DNA of 64,000 nucleotides from Algibacter pectinivorans (GTDB lineage Bacteria; Bacteroidota; Bacteroidia; Flavobacteriales; Flavobacteriaceae), in contig NZ_FOMI01000001.1 of NCBI RefSeq assembly GCF_900112595.1, forward strand, positions 1 through 64,000, in the 5' to 3' direction. Position numbers and translations under genes: made by a program. Under the pieces are notes generated by a model. That model worked only from the letters and a program-made list of their open reading frames with translations. It ran no database searches and had not been told where the DNA came from. Below, piece after piece: positions 19,805-29,450 of the stretch. Every line of letters begins with the position of its first letter. Within the stretch, counting starts at the first letter, position 1.

Positions 19805-21598
19805 TTAGTACAATATAGTTTTATTTTTATCTAAACGAATAACAAAACAATTGCTAGGTGCTCCATTTAAAAACTTACTAAATATAACACAAAATTGATA
19901 GAAGTCTTTTTGTCTATTAGAAGGTGTTTTTAAATGTTGGAATTTATCCTGAAACAGTTCAATGATTTGTTTGTAATTATCTAATCTTTTTTCTCCAATA
20001 TCACTAAAAGCAAGCGCATCGGCAGAACGCAGTCGATATAAATCAAAAAGCATATCAAAACCTGTCCAAGTTTTAAATTCAGTATTATTTTTAGTATCCC
20101 CTGAAGCAAATTTCAGTAAATCCTCCCCTGTTGCTTCTACTAGAAAATCGGTAAAAGAAATATTCCAATCTTCTTTTAAAAACCGTAATCGCACCAATTC
20201 TTTTAAATGAAATTGCGTAAAATCTTTATAACTTTTAGCTTCTAAAATAGCGGAATCCCATACTGTTTTTGAATTACTTTTTTTCAGATGTTCATACTCT
20301 TGCTTGTATAGCGGAAATAACTCCCTAAATCTAAGAACACTATCTACTACAACAGTTTCTATTTTAAATGCTTTCGCTGTTACTGTTGCTATTTTATAGG
20401 CGGGAATATATGCTGCTAATGATGGAATTTGAACGTTTACCAAACTACCATTTTTAAAGGTTGCTATGCCCGTATCGTTAATATGCATGTGACCGCCAAA
20501 ATGCACTTTTACACCAGCATTTATAAAAGCTTTTGCAACAACTTCTTTAGGTACTCTGTGCAATTGCATTTTAGTTTCTCCTAATAAATTTTGAATATGT
20601 TCTGAGGCACCATCGTTAAAATCTACAGTTGGATAATGACTAAAAACAATTAGTTTTTTATTTAACTTTTCTGCACGTTGTGTAACAGTTTTAATCCAAT
20701 TTAACAAGTGTTTTTTATGCGTTAAAACATTATTATAACCAATACTAGCACTACTGTAATTTTTTGAATTCTTTGGCACATAAACATTCGCATCAATAGC
20801 TAAAAACCAAAGGCCATCCGTGGGTTCTACTAAATAACTTACATCTGGAATTTTGTTGCCAAAAGGCGGAATTTCATAATTTCTGTTCAATAAATCGGCC
20901 TGTTGTATTGCCTCATTAAATTGATAATTTGAATACGTATAATCTGAAAACGGTGTTTCCCAATACACATCTTTTTCCTTTGGAAAAAACCCAAAATCCT
21001 TTAATTCGGAAAGTATTTCTTTATACCCCAACTTAGCAATATCTTTGGTGAAAATGGGGTTTAATTCTTGATTTTCTTCAGCTTTAAACGCTTTTTCGGA
21101 ACTAAAAATAGGTTGTTGTTTTCCGGCTTCTCCAAGAAAATCGTGTTTACCCGACTCTTGGTAAAAGGGGCGCACAGGGTCATGATTTCCTGTTGTAAGT
21201 ATAAACTCGATATCATGCGCTTCTGAATACTTTTTTAATATCCGTTTTAATCCTTTTATGTTTAGCATTTGTCCGTCGTCACTAAAGTCTCCTGGTAGTA
21301 CCACGTATTTTATGTTTCGAGATGCTACATCATCTAAAGCAGCTAAAAAAGCAAAATAGTTTTCGTTGAATAATCGCGTAGATTGCAGTTGCGATTGCAT
21401 GGTTCTTGCCAAGGTATATTTGCCTGTTGCTGAATTTAAAACACCTTTATACTCATTATCTGAAAACGTGCCGTAAATATCTTGCAAATGCACATCTGCC
21501 ATAAAAGCCACTTTAAAACTCTTATCTGTTTTTCCTTGCTTCTCATTACAAGAAAACAATAGCAAACCAATAAAAATGACACTAAGTCTTTTGAACAT
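19805..21598 (-). CDS. Calcineurin-like metallophosphoesterase lipoprotein
   Basis: Dinuclear-metal phosphoesterase probably anchored by lipid at Cys17 (LLLFSC). The motif series is complete: ADVHLQD (Asp35, His37), LPGDFSDDGQ (Asp104), TTGNHDP (Asn138, His139), IVFSHYPT and FGGHMHIND. At 597 residues it is longer than the bare domain; the last third (after about 400) has no recognised domain and is mostly helical in appearance. It lies 7 bases downstream of GH115 and 6 bases upstream of the regulator gene. In this setting the natural role would be removing phosphate from inositol phosphate or a phosphorylated sugar freed by the phospholipase C and glycosidases; that substrate is inferred. 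Confidence 0.85.
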   Translation of the reverse strand: MFKRLSVIFIGLLLFSCNEKQGKTDKSFKVAFMADVHLQDIYGTFSDNEYKGVLNSATGKYTLARTMQSQLQSTRLFNENYFAFLAALDDVASRNIKYVVLPGDFSDDGQMLNIKGLKRILKKYSEAHDIEFILTTGNHDPVRPFYQESGKHDFLGEAGKQQPIFSSEKAFKAEENQELNPIFTKDIAKLGYKEILSELKDFGFFPKEKDVYWETPFSDYTYSNYQFNEAIQQADLLNRNYEIPPFGNKIPDVSYLVEPTDGLWFLAIDANVYVPKNSKNYSSASIGYNNVLTHKKHLLNWIKTVTQRAEKLNKKLIVFSHYPTVDFNDGASEHIQNLLGETKMQLHRVPKEVVAKAFINAGVKVHFGGHMHINDTGIATFKNGSLVNVQIPSLAAYIPAYKIATVTAKAFKIETVVVDSVLRFRELFPLYKQEYEHLKKSNSKTVWDSAILEAKSYKDFTQFHLKELVRLRFLKEDWNISFTDFLVEATGEDLLKFASGDTKNNTEFKTWTGFDMLFDLYRLRSADALAFSDIGEKRLDNYKQIIELFQDKFQHLKTPSNRQKDFYQFCVIFSKFLNGAPSNCFVIRLDKNKTILY

Positions 21599-21605
21599 TT
21601 AGGTA

Positions 21606-24551
21606 CTACATTTTAGTTTCTGGAGGAAATAAATACGATTTTTTCCATCCTCCAAAGTCGATTAAAATTTGGTCTATCATTACGCCAGCATCTACCATCC
21701 AAATTTTTAATTTGTGTTTTCCTGCTGTATTTACAATTTGCTTTACAGATTGTACGGATGCATTTTTTAATACATTTTGTTTCCAAGCATCACTTCTCCC
21801 AAAAGTTTGAAAATCGACTATAACAGGTTCTGCATCATCAATAGCTATGGCACAACGCACACCTGTTTTATTATTGGGTGCATGTGTTGGAATGGCTTGT
21901 AAAAACACATCAACCTCTCCAAAATTAAACGCATAAAAATCGTATTCTAAAATAGGGCTATTTTGTTTTATAGCTTCCAATTCTGTTTCAGAATTTGCTT
22001 TTCGTGGTAAAGCCACACTTACATTTCCGGTGTAACCTACACCATTAAAAGTAGTCCATTTTGCTTCTTTCCCATCAACTTTACGAGAAAAATTTTCTGC
22101 ATTTATAGAAACAAATCCTTTGTCTTCAACAAAGCCCTTGTAATCTTCCAACTCCTTTAATTTTGGATTAAAAACAGACACCCCAATATGCGTTTTCTTT
22201 TCTTTTGAAATAAAATCTATTCCAGAATTTACTTTAAAACTTGGTGGAATAAGTTGATAATCGTGCCCCAAAGGTGCTTCTTTTTTGTTTTCTCCTTTCG
22301 GGACTTTATCCCAATCTATAGTTACCCAAATACGCTCTTCTAAATGGTTTTTATTCAGTATTCCTGATGTTTTCGAGATTATAATCCAATTTGCCTTAGG
22401 CACTGCTTCCCATTCCAATTCATCTTTTCCTTTTAAAAATAAATCGATGTAATACTTGTTTTTGGTGTATGCATTAAAAACGGGTAAAACATCGGCATAG
22501 GAGTTTATAACCGCATCATTTACTTCCATTTGATAGCTTTCTAAAGCCATACCCAAAGTACTCGTTTTTTCTTTTAAAGCTATTGTTGCCGTTGGTTCAG
22601 CAAACACAGGCAAGTGCCTTGGTGCCATTGTTATAATATGCTTCCACTTTCCATTTTGAAGCGTATTATTAAAATAGTCCGTTTCTTTTTGAATCGCTTT
22701 AAATGCATCAAAAGATTTTGTAGCAAAATCGCTAGCACTTTGTCTTCCTTGAGCTGCAACAAATTTATTTTTATAACTGTAAAGCCACTTAAGATTTAAA
22801 TTTGATGCGCCTGTAATGGGATAATGAATTAGTTGGTAAAAGGCATCTTTTCTGTGTGTTGAAATATTCTTTTGAATTTTATTTACATCACTAATTAAAT
22901 TTTGATGTGCTTGAATGCGCTTACCAACTTCATCTCCATAATGATATTGTGTCAACTCCGTTTCTCCTGATTTGGTAACCGGTTCTACACTACTCCAAGC
23001 CATAAATTCTGGCCTACGCTGAAAGGCCAATTGGTTATATTTAAACATCAAATTGGTAATAGCCTTTGCGTTTTCCTTTCCAAATGCATTAGCACTCCAA
23101 TTTAGATGATGATTTTTAACTGAATCGTCATTTTTAAAAGTATCAATATTCCAAGCCATATCTAAAAACAACTCGATATTATATTCATGTGGTTTGATAT
23201 CGCCACAATTCAGAATCCAAATATTTTGAGATCCAAACTCATAGGCTTTCGTCATTTCTTCCCACATTAAAACAGGATTTGTAGAATTTAACCATAGGTA
23301 ATCGTGGGGTCTTCCCCAATACGAGGTATGGTAATAAACTCCTGCCCCTCCACTTCTTTTTTGTTCATCTTCATTACTCAATTGGCGCATGTATCCGTAA
23401 TTATCATCGGTCCAAACCAAACTAACATCTTCGGGCAAGTCTAAACCACTTTGGTAATAATGCAACACCTCTTTATAAGGTACAAATGCCTGTGGTTTTG
23501 CGATTCCTCGCTTTGTATTGGCTCTAAGAATCTGGCGTTGATCGGCTATCACTTTTTCTAGAAGTTTTACTTGGGCATCGGTATCATCTTCGCCAACTAT
23601 CATAGGTGAATCGTGTTCTCCACGCATTCCAACGGTATAAATACCTTCAAAATTTGCCGTTTCTTTTGCTCGTTTTTTAAATAGCGATTTTATGGATTCT
23701 GAATTCGTATCGTATCTATAATCGCCCATAGTTTCATGATGCCATTCTGCATTTATATTACACAGCATGGGTTCTGCATGCGAACTTCCAATAACTATGG
23801 CATAATTATCGGCAACTATTTTATTTTCTGGATAATGATAAAATGCCTTTGTACATTTATGCATTGCAGGCCAAATGGTATTGGCTCTTAAACGCAATAA
23901 AAGCTCAAATACTTTTGCATACGTTTTGGGGCCAATATCTCCCGTTTCTGGTTCGTAATTTAATGCGGCCCAACGTTGTAAGCCCCAATCTTCATCATTT
24001 AAAAAAATGCCTCGATATTTTACTGATGGCGCACCATAAATCTTGTTTTCTATGTTTAAAACTAATTCTTGTTGCTTTTCTGGATTAACATCTGCCCACC
24101 ATTCCCACGGAGATACACCAATCATTCGAGATATTTCTAACAGTCCGTAGGCAGTTCCTCTTCGGTCTGAACCGATAATTACTAATGCTTTTTTTATTCC
24201 TTTTGAAGGGTTATTTATAACTTGAATGTTATATGTTTCCCATTTGCCTTTAATTTGAGAAACATCAATGTTATGTTTTGTAACCAATTGATTGATGCGT
24301 TTACTTTTCCCTAATGTACCTGCAATAATTTGATAGGATGCCTTATTTTGATGGATTGCAACTGTTTTTCCTGAAACTTTTTTTACATCGTTTGCTAAAA
24401 TTTTAGAAGCAATTCTAACCACTTCTGCTTCTTTTTTATCAATGTGTATTGAAGCTATTTCTCCATTTTTTACCAGTGGGAATTGAATCGTATTTTGCCC
24501 CCATGAGGAAAGGCAAAACATTAAAAATAAGAGTTTAAAGAGTTTAGTCAT
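21606..24551 (-). CDS. GH115 alpha-glucuronidase, exported
   Basis: GH115 enzymes are inverting alpha-1,2-glucuronidases, known mostly from glucuronoxylan. The 981 residues begin with a Sec signal (LFLMFCLSSWGQ). Family blocks are visible: GSDRRGTAYGLLEISRMIGV (about 128-147), YRGIFLNDEDWGLQRWA (about 179-195), LRANTIWPAMHK, GSSHAEPML and GMRGEHDSPM, followed by a C-terminal domain. It overlaps the phospholipase gene by 8 bases. No xylanase or xylosidase is in the locus, so xylan is an unlikely target. The alpha-1,2 link between glucuronic acid and inositol in plant-type GIPC lipids would fit the neighbouring genes, as would a glucuronomannan. Family assignment is firm; substrate is inference. 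Confidence 0.9.
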   Translation of the reverse strand: MTKLFKLLFLMFCLSSWGQNTIQFPLVKNGEIASIHIDKKEAEVVRIASKILANDVKKVSGKTVAIHQNKASYQIIAGTLGKSKRINQLVTKHNIDVSQIKGKWETYNIQVINNPSKGIKKALVIIGSDRRGTAYGLLEISRMIGVSPWEWWADVNPEKQQELVLNIENKIYGAPSVKYRGIFLNDEDWGLQRWAALNYEPETGDIGPKTYAKVFELLLRLRANTIWPAMHKCTKAFYHYPENKIVADNYAIVIGSSHAEPMLCNINAEWHHETMGDYRYDTNSESIKSLFKKRAKETANFEGIYTVGMRGEHDSPMIVGEDDTDAQVKLLEKVIADQRQILRANTKRGIAKPQAFVPYKEVLHYYQSGLDLPEDVSLVWTDDNYGYMRQLSNEDEQKRSGGAGVYYHTSYWGRPHDYLWLNSTNPVLMWEEMTKAYEFGSQNIWILNCGDIKPHEYNIELFLDMAWNIDTFKNDDSVKNHHLNWSANAFGKENAKAITNLMFKYNQLAFQRRPEFMAWSSVEPVTKSGETELTQYHYGDEVGKRIQAHQNLISDVNKIQKNISTHRKDAFYQLIHYPITGASNLNLKWLYSYKNKFVAAQGRQSASDFATKSFDAFKAIQKETDYFNNTLQNGKWKHIITMAPRHLPVFAEPTATIALKEKTSTLGMALESYQMEVNDAVINSYADVLPVFNAYTKNKYYIDLFLKGKDELEWEAVPKANWIIISKTSGILNKNHLEERIWVTIDWDKVPKGENKKEAPLGHDYQLIPPSFKVNSGIDFISKEKKTHIGVSVFNPKLKELEDYKGFVEDKGFVSINAENFSRKVDGKEAKWTTFNGVGYTGNVSVALPRKANSETELEAIKQNSPILEYDFYAFNFGEVDVFLQAIPTHAPNNKTGVRCAIAIDDAEPVIVDFQTFGRSDAWKQNVLKNASVQSVKQIVNTAGKHKLKIWMVDAGVMIDQILIDFGGWKKSYLFPPETKM

Positions 24552-25620
24552 TGTATTCTGTTACTTTTTTAATCCTTTCATAAGTGCCATCATCAAACTT
24601 CACTTCAAAATCAGATTCAAATAATGTTGATGGTTTATAATAATCGGTAGATATTACTTGCGCTCCCGATGCTTTTGCTTTTTCAAATTTGGTGTAATCG
24701 TTTGTTCTAGCTTCTTTAGTTCCTGCGTCGGCGCGCGTGCGCACCATATACCCTTTTGCAACTAACTGCTTTATATATTCAAAATCGGTAATGGGGTTAT
24801 TTACAATTCTAAACGCAGCTTCAGGATTTCCTTCTTTACTATTCACAAAAAATACGCGGTTTTTTAGTGTGGTATCACCATTAATGTAAAGCTTGTTTTT
24901 TTGTTCTTTTTCATCTAAAACAAAAAGGAATTTTCCTTTACAGTCTTCTAATTTTGGCCAGCCGTTTTTTAAGACTGCTTCTTCCAAATTATTAAAATCT
25001 TTCCGCACGTCATCTGGCACTATCAAATCGTCTTTTGAAAAAACCGAACGTATTTCAGCATCTAATTCTTGATAGGCTTTGACTGAAAATGGCAGTGGTT
25101 TTGTTAACTGTGGTAGTGCTTTATCTTTCGTATTCATTAAGATGATAATTGGTGTATGTGTTGGGTTTTGATCCGACCATTGCTTCATCACGCTTAAACA
25201 ATCTTTGAATAGCAAATGATGACTTCTAAAGTCGATATCTTGAATATGAAATAATTTAAATCCAGATGCTTCTAAAGTATTATCTTCATCATAAGGCATT
25301 GGAGTAACTCCAGATTGTTTTATAATTTCTAAACCTTTCGGATTCGAAAAACGACCACCTTTTGGGTCATAAAACACATCTAATTCTAAATGTCGTAAAC
25401 CTAGATTTAGCTGTTCTTTAATACTAATATGCTCATATTCTAAAGATTTTGCTTTGCTAGAATCAATAGTTCCAATATAATTTAATAACGGTTTCTCTAT
25501 TCCTATTTTATATGAATTATGACTTCCAATAACCTGAACATCATTCAGTTTTAAATGTGCTTGATTTGCACACCCAAAACAGATAACAATAATTAGACAT
25601 AAAAGAGCCCGTTGTTTCAT
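24544..25620 (-). CDS. Ca2+-dependent phosphoinositide-specific phospholipase C, lipoprotein
   Basis: Resembles the bacterial Ca2+-dependent PI-PLC family (PI-PLC-C1, Streptomyces type), which cleaves the phosphodiester between inositol and the lipid. The 358-residue protein has a lipobox at Cys17 (VICFGC). The TIM-barrel signature residues are VIGSHNSYK (His34), LRHLELDVFYD (His77, Glu79, Asp81, probable catalytic and Ca2+ residues), FKLFHIQDIDF (His125, Asp128) and PIIILMNTKD. It starts directly after the GH125 stop codon and overlaps GH115, so it is translationally linked to alpha-mannosidase and alpha-glucuronidase genes. That context suggests a glycosylated inositol phospholipid as substrate. 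Other glycerophosphodiester-type substrates remain possible. Confidence 0.82.
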   Translation of the reverse strand: MKQRALLCLIIVICFGCANQAHLKLNDVQVIGSHNSYKIGIEKPLLNYIGTIDSSKAKSLEYEHISIKEQLNLGLRHLELDVFYDPKGGRFSNPKGLEIIKQSGVTPMPYDEDNTLEASGFKLFHIQDIDFRSHHLLFKDCLSVMKQWSDQNPTHTPIIILMNTKDKALPQLTKPLPFSVKAYQELDAEIRSVFSKDDLIVPDDVRKDFNNLEEAVLKNGWPKLEDCKGKFLFVLDEKEQKNKLYINGDTTLKNRVFFVNSKEGNPEAAFRIVNNPITDFEYIKQLVAKGYMVRTRADAGTKEARTNDYTKFEKAKASGAQVISTDYYKPSTLFESDFEVKFDDGTYERIKKVTEYND

Positions 25621-27060
25621 TTAAATAGATTTTAAAAGTTTCGGTTTTTCGTTGTATAGCTTTAAAATTAGCTCTCCAAATAAGGTATTCGCCCAAGCAA
25701 ACCAAGACCTAGAGAATTTAGAAGCATCATCTTTATGAAAGGTTTCATGCATAAACCCTGAACCATTATGTGTATTCATCAATTGTTTGATACACCAAAC
25801 TATTTCCTCATCATTATCACTTGTCATGGCTCTTAAAATAATGCCCATAGGCCAAATGGTATCTAAACCTGCATGTGGACCACCTTGCCCCTCGCCTGCT
25901 TTCCCTTTAAAATAATAAGGGTTATCATCACTTAACAAATAGGCTCTTGTATTTTTATAGACTTCGGAATCGTAAAACGCTTCATTCATCAAATATTTCA
26001 TGGCGATTAATGACGGAATATTAGGGTCGTCTATACATACTTTATTCCCAAAACCATCTATTTCGTAGGCATATATTTTGCCATAGTGTAAATGCTCTGA
26101 AATGGCATATTTATTTACTGCTTGCAATACTTCGTTAGAAAATGAAGCACATTCTTTAGAAAACAAATCGTCTTTAAAAACTGTTTTATAAACCTCACTT
26201 AATTGTGCTAAAGACTCTACTGCAAACAGGTTTGATGGAATTAAAAAGGGGTACATCGTACCGTCATCAGATGGTCTAAATGCAGAACAAATGAGTCCTA
26301 CTGGTTTTATTGGTCTGCCTTTTCCACTAAAAGGTGCTGTAACGTTTTTATTTCTTCTAACGCGTTCAAAATAATAGGGTGTTGTTCCGTTTTTGCGTTG
26401 TTCTGTTCTTAAGGTTTCTACTGCTAATCGCATGGCCTTATCCCAATCTGCATCAAAAACAGAAGTATCTCCAGTTTCTTTATAATATCCGTAAGCCAAA
26501 CGAACGGCATAACATAAAGAATCTATTTCCCATTTACGTTCGTGAATACCTGACTGTGGCGTTGGTTTATCGTCTTTCCATTTTGTTGGTCTTGTAGTGT
26601 CTTTATAAAATGCATTGGCATAAGGGTCTAGCAACACGCATTTGGTTTGCCTATTTATTAAGCCTTTAAATAAATTTTTTAGTTTTTTATCTTTATGAAC
26701 CAAAGGTAAATATGGCCAAACTTGAGCTGTAGAATCTCGTAACCACATGGCATCAATATCGCCTGTTATAACAAATGTATCTGGTTTACCATAAATAATT
26801 TCATAATCTACTGTGGTGTCTAAAGTGTTTGGAAAACAGTTTTCAAACATCCACGCCAATTCTTTATTATTGATACCTTTTTTTACATTTTTTATAGTTT
26901 TTTCAACAGCATCACTAACAAATGTTCTTTTAGAAGGAATGGGTCTGTTGGAAGGATACGCTTGAAAATTACGAGCTACTCCTAAAGCAGAACAGTTTAA
27001 TGCTGTAAGTCCAGCAACACCCAAAGCACTTTGTTTTATAAATTTTCTTCTTGTTGTCAT
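25621..27060 (-). CDS. GH125 exo-alpha-1,6-mannosidase, Tat-exported
   Basis: GH125 enzymes are metal-independent inverting exo-alpha-1,6-mannosidases. The protein has 479 residues. The N terminus MTTRRKFIKQSALGVAGLTA is a twin-arginine signal, unlike the Sec lipoprotein signals of most neighbours. Family blocks include TFVITGDIDAMWLRDSTAQV (about 93-112), LINRQTKCVLLDPYANAFY, HERKWEIDSLCYAVRLAYGY and the C-terminal GPHAGLDTIWPMGI and SGFMHETFH. It is followed without a gap by the phospholipase C gene and preceded by 83 bases and a GH92 gene. Alpha-1,6-mannose occurs in mannans, N-glycans and GPI-type cores. Confidence 0.92.
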   Translation of the reverse strand: MTTRRKFIKQSALGVAGLTALNCSALGVARNFQAYPSNRPIPSKRTFVSDAVEKTIKNVKKGINNKELAWMFENCFPNTLDTTVDYEIIYGKPDTFVITGDIDAMWLRDSTAQVWPYLPLVHKDKKLKNLFKGLINRQTKCVLLDPYANAFYKDTTRPTKWKDDKPTPQSGIHERKWEIDSLCYAVRLAYGYYKETGDTSVFDADWDKAMRLAVETLRTEQRKNGTTPYYFERVRRNKNVTAPFSGKGRPIKPVGLICSAFRPSDDGTMYPFLIPSNLFAVESLAQLSEVYKTVFKDDLFSKECASFSNEVLQAVNKYAISEHLHYGKIYAYEIDGFGNKVCIDDPNIPSLIAMKYLMNEAFYDSEVYKNTRAYLLSDDNPYYFKGKAGEGQGGPHAGLDTIWPMGIILRAMTSDNDEEIVWCIKQLMNTHNGSGFMHETFHKDDASKFSRSWFAWANTLFGELILKLYNEKPKLLKSI

Positions 27061-27143
27061 TTATTTAAGAATTAGCATCTAAAAATGGTACGAATAAAAT
27101 TAAGGATTAGTTTCTAAGAAAATAGATATCATCCTACTACACT

Positions 27144-29450
27144 TTAATTATCTCTAGCTTCCATTTTCATGTTAAGCACACCACCACTTGTTATGTCTTT
27201 ATGAAACAAGGTAAATTCTTTTAATGACTTACCATTAAAGGTCGCTTCTTTTACAAATACATTGGCTTCATTATTATCAGTGGCTAGAATTTCTAAGGTT
27301 TTTCCTGAATAATAATCGGGATGCAATTGAATGGAAATTTTATCGAAAATAGGGCTTCCAATTTGATATTCTGCATCTGCATCTGTTCCGCCATTTATTT
27401 GGAATAAACCAATTTTCATTAACACAGCAAGACTTCCCATTAAACCTTGGTCTTCGTCTCCATTATAACCTGTTGATGGTGCTAAACCTCCAAAAACGGT
27501 AGATGCTACTTTTCGAGACCAATACTGTGTTAAGTCTGGTCTGCCCAGTTTATGAAAAGCAAAAGCTGTTTGTATAGAGGGTTGATTACCATAGTTTATT
27601 GGAATCTTTCTATATTCTGGATGTAATTCTGATGCATGTGATGTCCCAGAGGTAAAGTTTAAAGTTTCTGCTTCTTCAAATTGAGTCTTCAATTTATCGG
27701 CAGCCACATCTTTTCCTCCCATTAATTCTCCTAATTCTGGAATATTATGAGGTACAAACCACGTGGATTGTGCGCCATTGGCTTCTATAAAACCTTCCTC
27801 ATAATTGTAAGGACTATAGTCGGCTTGCCATTGTCCCTTTATATTTTTGGGTTGCATCCACCCTATTTTTTTATTGAATAGGTTCTGATAGTTTTTAGAA
27901 CGCTTCATAAAATAATTGTAATCTGCTTTCTTGCCTAACTTTAATGCCAATTGGGCTAACGTCCAATCTTGATACGCATATTCTAAAGTTAAACCTGCAC
28001 CATCTTGATGCCCTCCAAATTTACCTTCTGGATTTGGATGCGGCACAAAACCATTTTTTAAATAATATTTAAGACCACCTCCTTTTTGTGTTTTATGCTC
28101 ATAGCCCGCCTTTTCCATAATACCATTTGGCATATGGTTTTTCTTTAGAGCTTCGTATACATATTCTAAATTATTTTTAAGAATACCTTTTTGAATGGCA
28201 CTCACAAAAAATGGTGTGGACGAACTTCCCGTCATAACATAAGTGTAATTTCCTCCTGATGGACCTCTAGCAACTAAACCACCATCTTTATAATATTGTA
28301 ATAAAGACCATGTAAATTCTTCATAAATTTCTGGATATACTAAGCCCCATAAAGTATTTATTGTCCATTGCGCGCCCCAAAAAGCATCTGAGTTATAGTG
28401 ATTAAACTTAGGCGTACCATCTTCTTTTAAAGGCAATTCACCTATTCTAAAGCTTTTTCCTGTATTATCTGGATACGCACCATTTACATCGCTTATGGTT
28501 CGTCTTCCTTGAAGCGCATGCCACAAGTCTGTATAAAATCTCTTTTGTTGCTTTTCAGTATTCCCTTCAACTTTTATTCTACCTAAAAGGCTATTCCATT
28601 CGTCTTTTGAATCTGAAACTACAGCATTAAAATCCCAATGTTGTAATTCTGTTTTCATATTTAAACTGGCATTTTCTTCTGAGGTATATGAAATAGCAAC
28701 TTTCATTAAAAGCGGCGTATTCAAATCCTTAAAATGCAACATGTAATTCCCTGTTTCTTCATCTTTTTGAAGATGATTTACAGACTGATTTAAAGCTATT
28801 TTAAAAAATACTTTTAAATCTTTTGGTCTCCTATGCGTTGGCGTAGCTACTACAGAGCCAACAAATTCTTTATCGTTAATTTGTTTTAACACGCCATTTG
28901 CATTATCGCTAGGCCCTAAAACGGTATTTAAATTTAATAGGATTCCTGATTCAGATTTTTCAGGAAATGTATATTTATGAAAACCGACACGTTTGGTACT
29001 TGTTAATTCTGTTTTAATATTAAAACGTTGAAGTTCTAAGCTATGATAACCTGGTTTTACCACTTCATTATCATGACTAAATTTTGAATAGAAATCGGTA
29101 AAAATGCTATTTTTATTTTCTTCGGAAAAGGTAACTGGCATTACAGAAACACCAGATATTTGCCAACCATGAATATGACTAAATCCCTTTATGGTATCTG
29201 TTTTATAACGATAACCACTACCCCAAGCACCTTCTATTTGGTTATCTGGACTTAAATTTACCATTCCAAAAGGACGGCATGCCGACGAAAAGAAAAACCA
29301 TCTAGAATTTTCTGTATCTAGTTGAGGATAGACCATACTTGAAAAATCGACATCTTTATCAACTTCATCTGCGACTATTTGTTTACTATCATTTTTACAA
29401 GCAAAAACTGATAATAGTATAAACAATATAAAAAATTTATAATATCTCAT
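27144..29450 (-). CDS. GH92 family protein, divergent lipoprotein (GNQP variant, B)
   Basis: GH92-fold lipoprotein of 768 residues, lipobox at Cys18 (LLSVFAC). The N-terminal part has WFFFSSACRPFGMVNLSPDN and the GFSHIHGWQISG block of the family. In the C-terminal domain the usual YLYNYA and SAWYV motifs are replaced: it reads INYGNQPSIQTAFAFHKLG (Gln623 instead of the acid Glu) and YNGDEDQGLMGSLAVLMKIG, keeping the Asp pair of the catalytic base. It is the most divergent of the three GH92 proteins here, so its sugar specificity may differ from mannose. Its first codon overlaps the end of the GH28 gene by 4 bases, so the two are translationally coupled. Confidence 0.85.
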   Translation of the reverse strand: MRYYKFFILFILLSVFACKNDSKQIVADEVDKDVDFSSMVYPQLDTENSRWFFFSSACRPFGMVNLSPDNQIEGAWGSGYRYKTDTIKGFSHIHGWQISGVSVMPVTFSEENKNSIFTDFYSKFSHDNEVVKPGYHSLELQRFNIKTELTSTKRVGFHKYTFPEKSESGILLNLNTVLGPSDNANGVLKQINDKEFVGSVVATPTHRRPKDLKVFFKIALNQSVNHLQKDEETGNYMLHFKDLNTPLLMKVAISYTSEENASLNMKTELQHWDFNAVVSDSKDEWNSLLGRIKVEGNTEKQQKRFYTDLWHALQGRRTISDVNGAYPDNTGKSFRIGELPLKEDGTPKFNHYNSDAFWGAQWTINTLWGLVYPEIYEEFTWSLLQYYKDGGLVARGPSGGNYTYVMTGSSSTPFFVSAIQKGILKNNLEYVYEALKKNHMPNGIMEKAGYEHKTQKGGGLKYYLKNGFVPHPNPEGKFGGHQDGAGLTLEYAYQDWTLAQLALKLGKKADYNYFMKRSKNYQNLFNKKIGWMQPKNIKGQWQADYSPYNYEEGFIEANGAQSTWFVPHNIPELGELMGGKDVAADKLKTQFEEAETLNFTSGTSHASELHPEYRKIPINYGNQPSIQTAFAFHKLGRPDLTQYWSRKVASTVFGGLAPSTGYNGDEDQGLMGSLAVLMKIGLFQINGGTDADAEYQIGSPIFDKISIQLHPDYYSGKTLEILATDNNEANVFVKEATFNGKSLKEFTLFHKDITSGGVLNMKMEARDN

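Noticed and set aside
21606-24551. GH115 as evidence for a glucuronoxylan locus
   Set aside because: The xylA-xylB pair is close, but no xylanase, xylosidase, arabinofuranosidase or xylan esterase accompanies GH115, while mannosidases and a PLC do.
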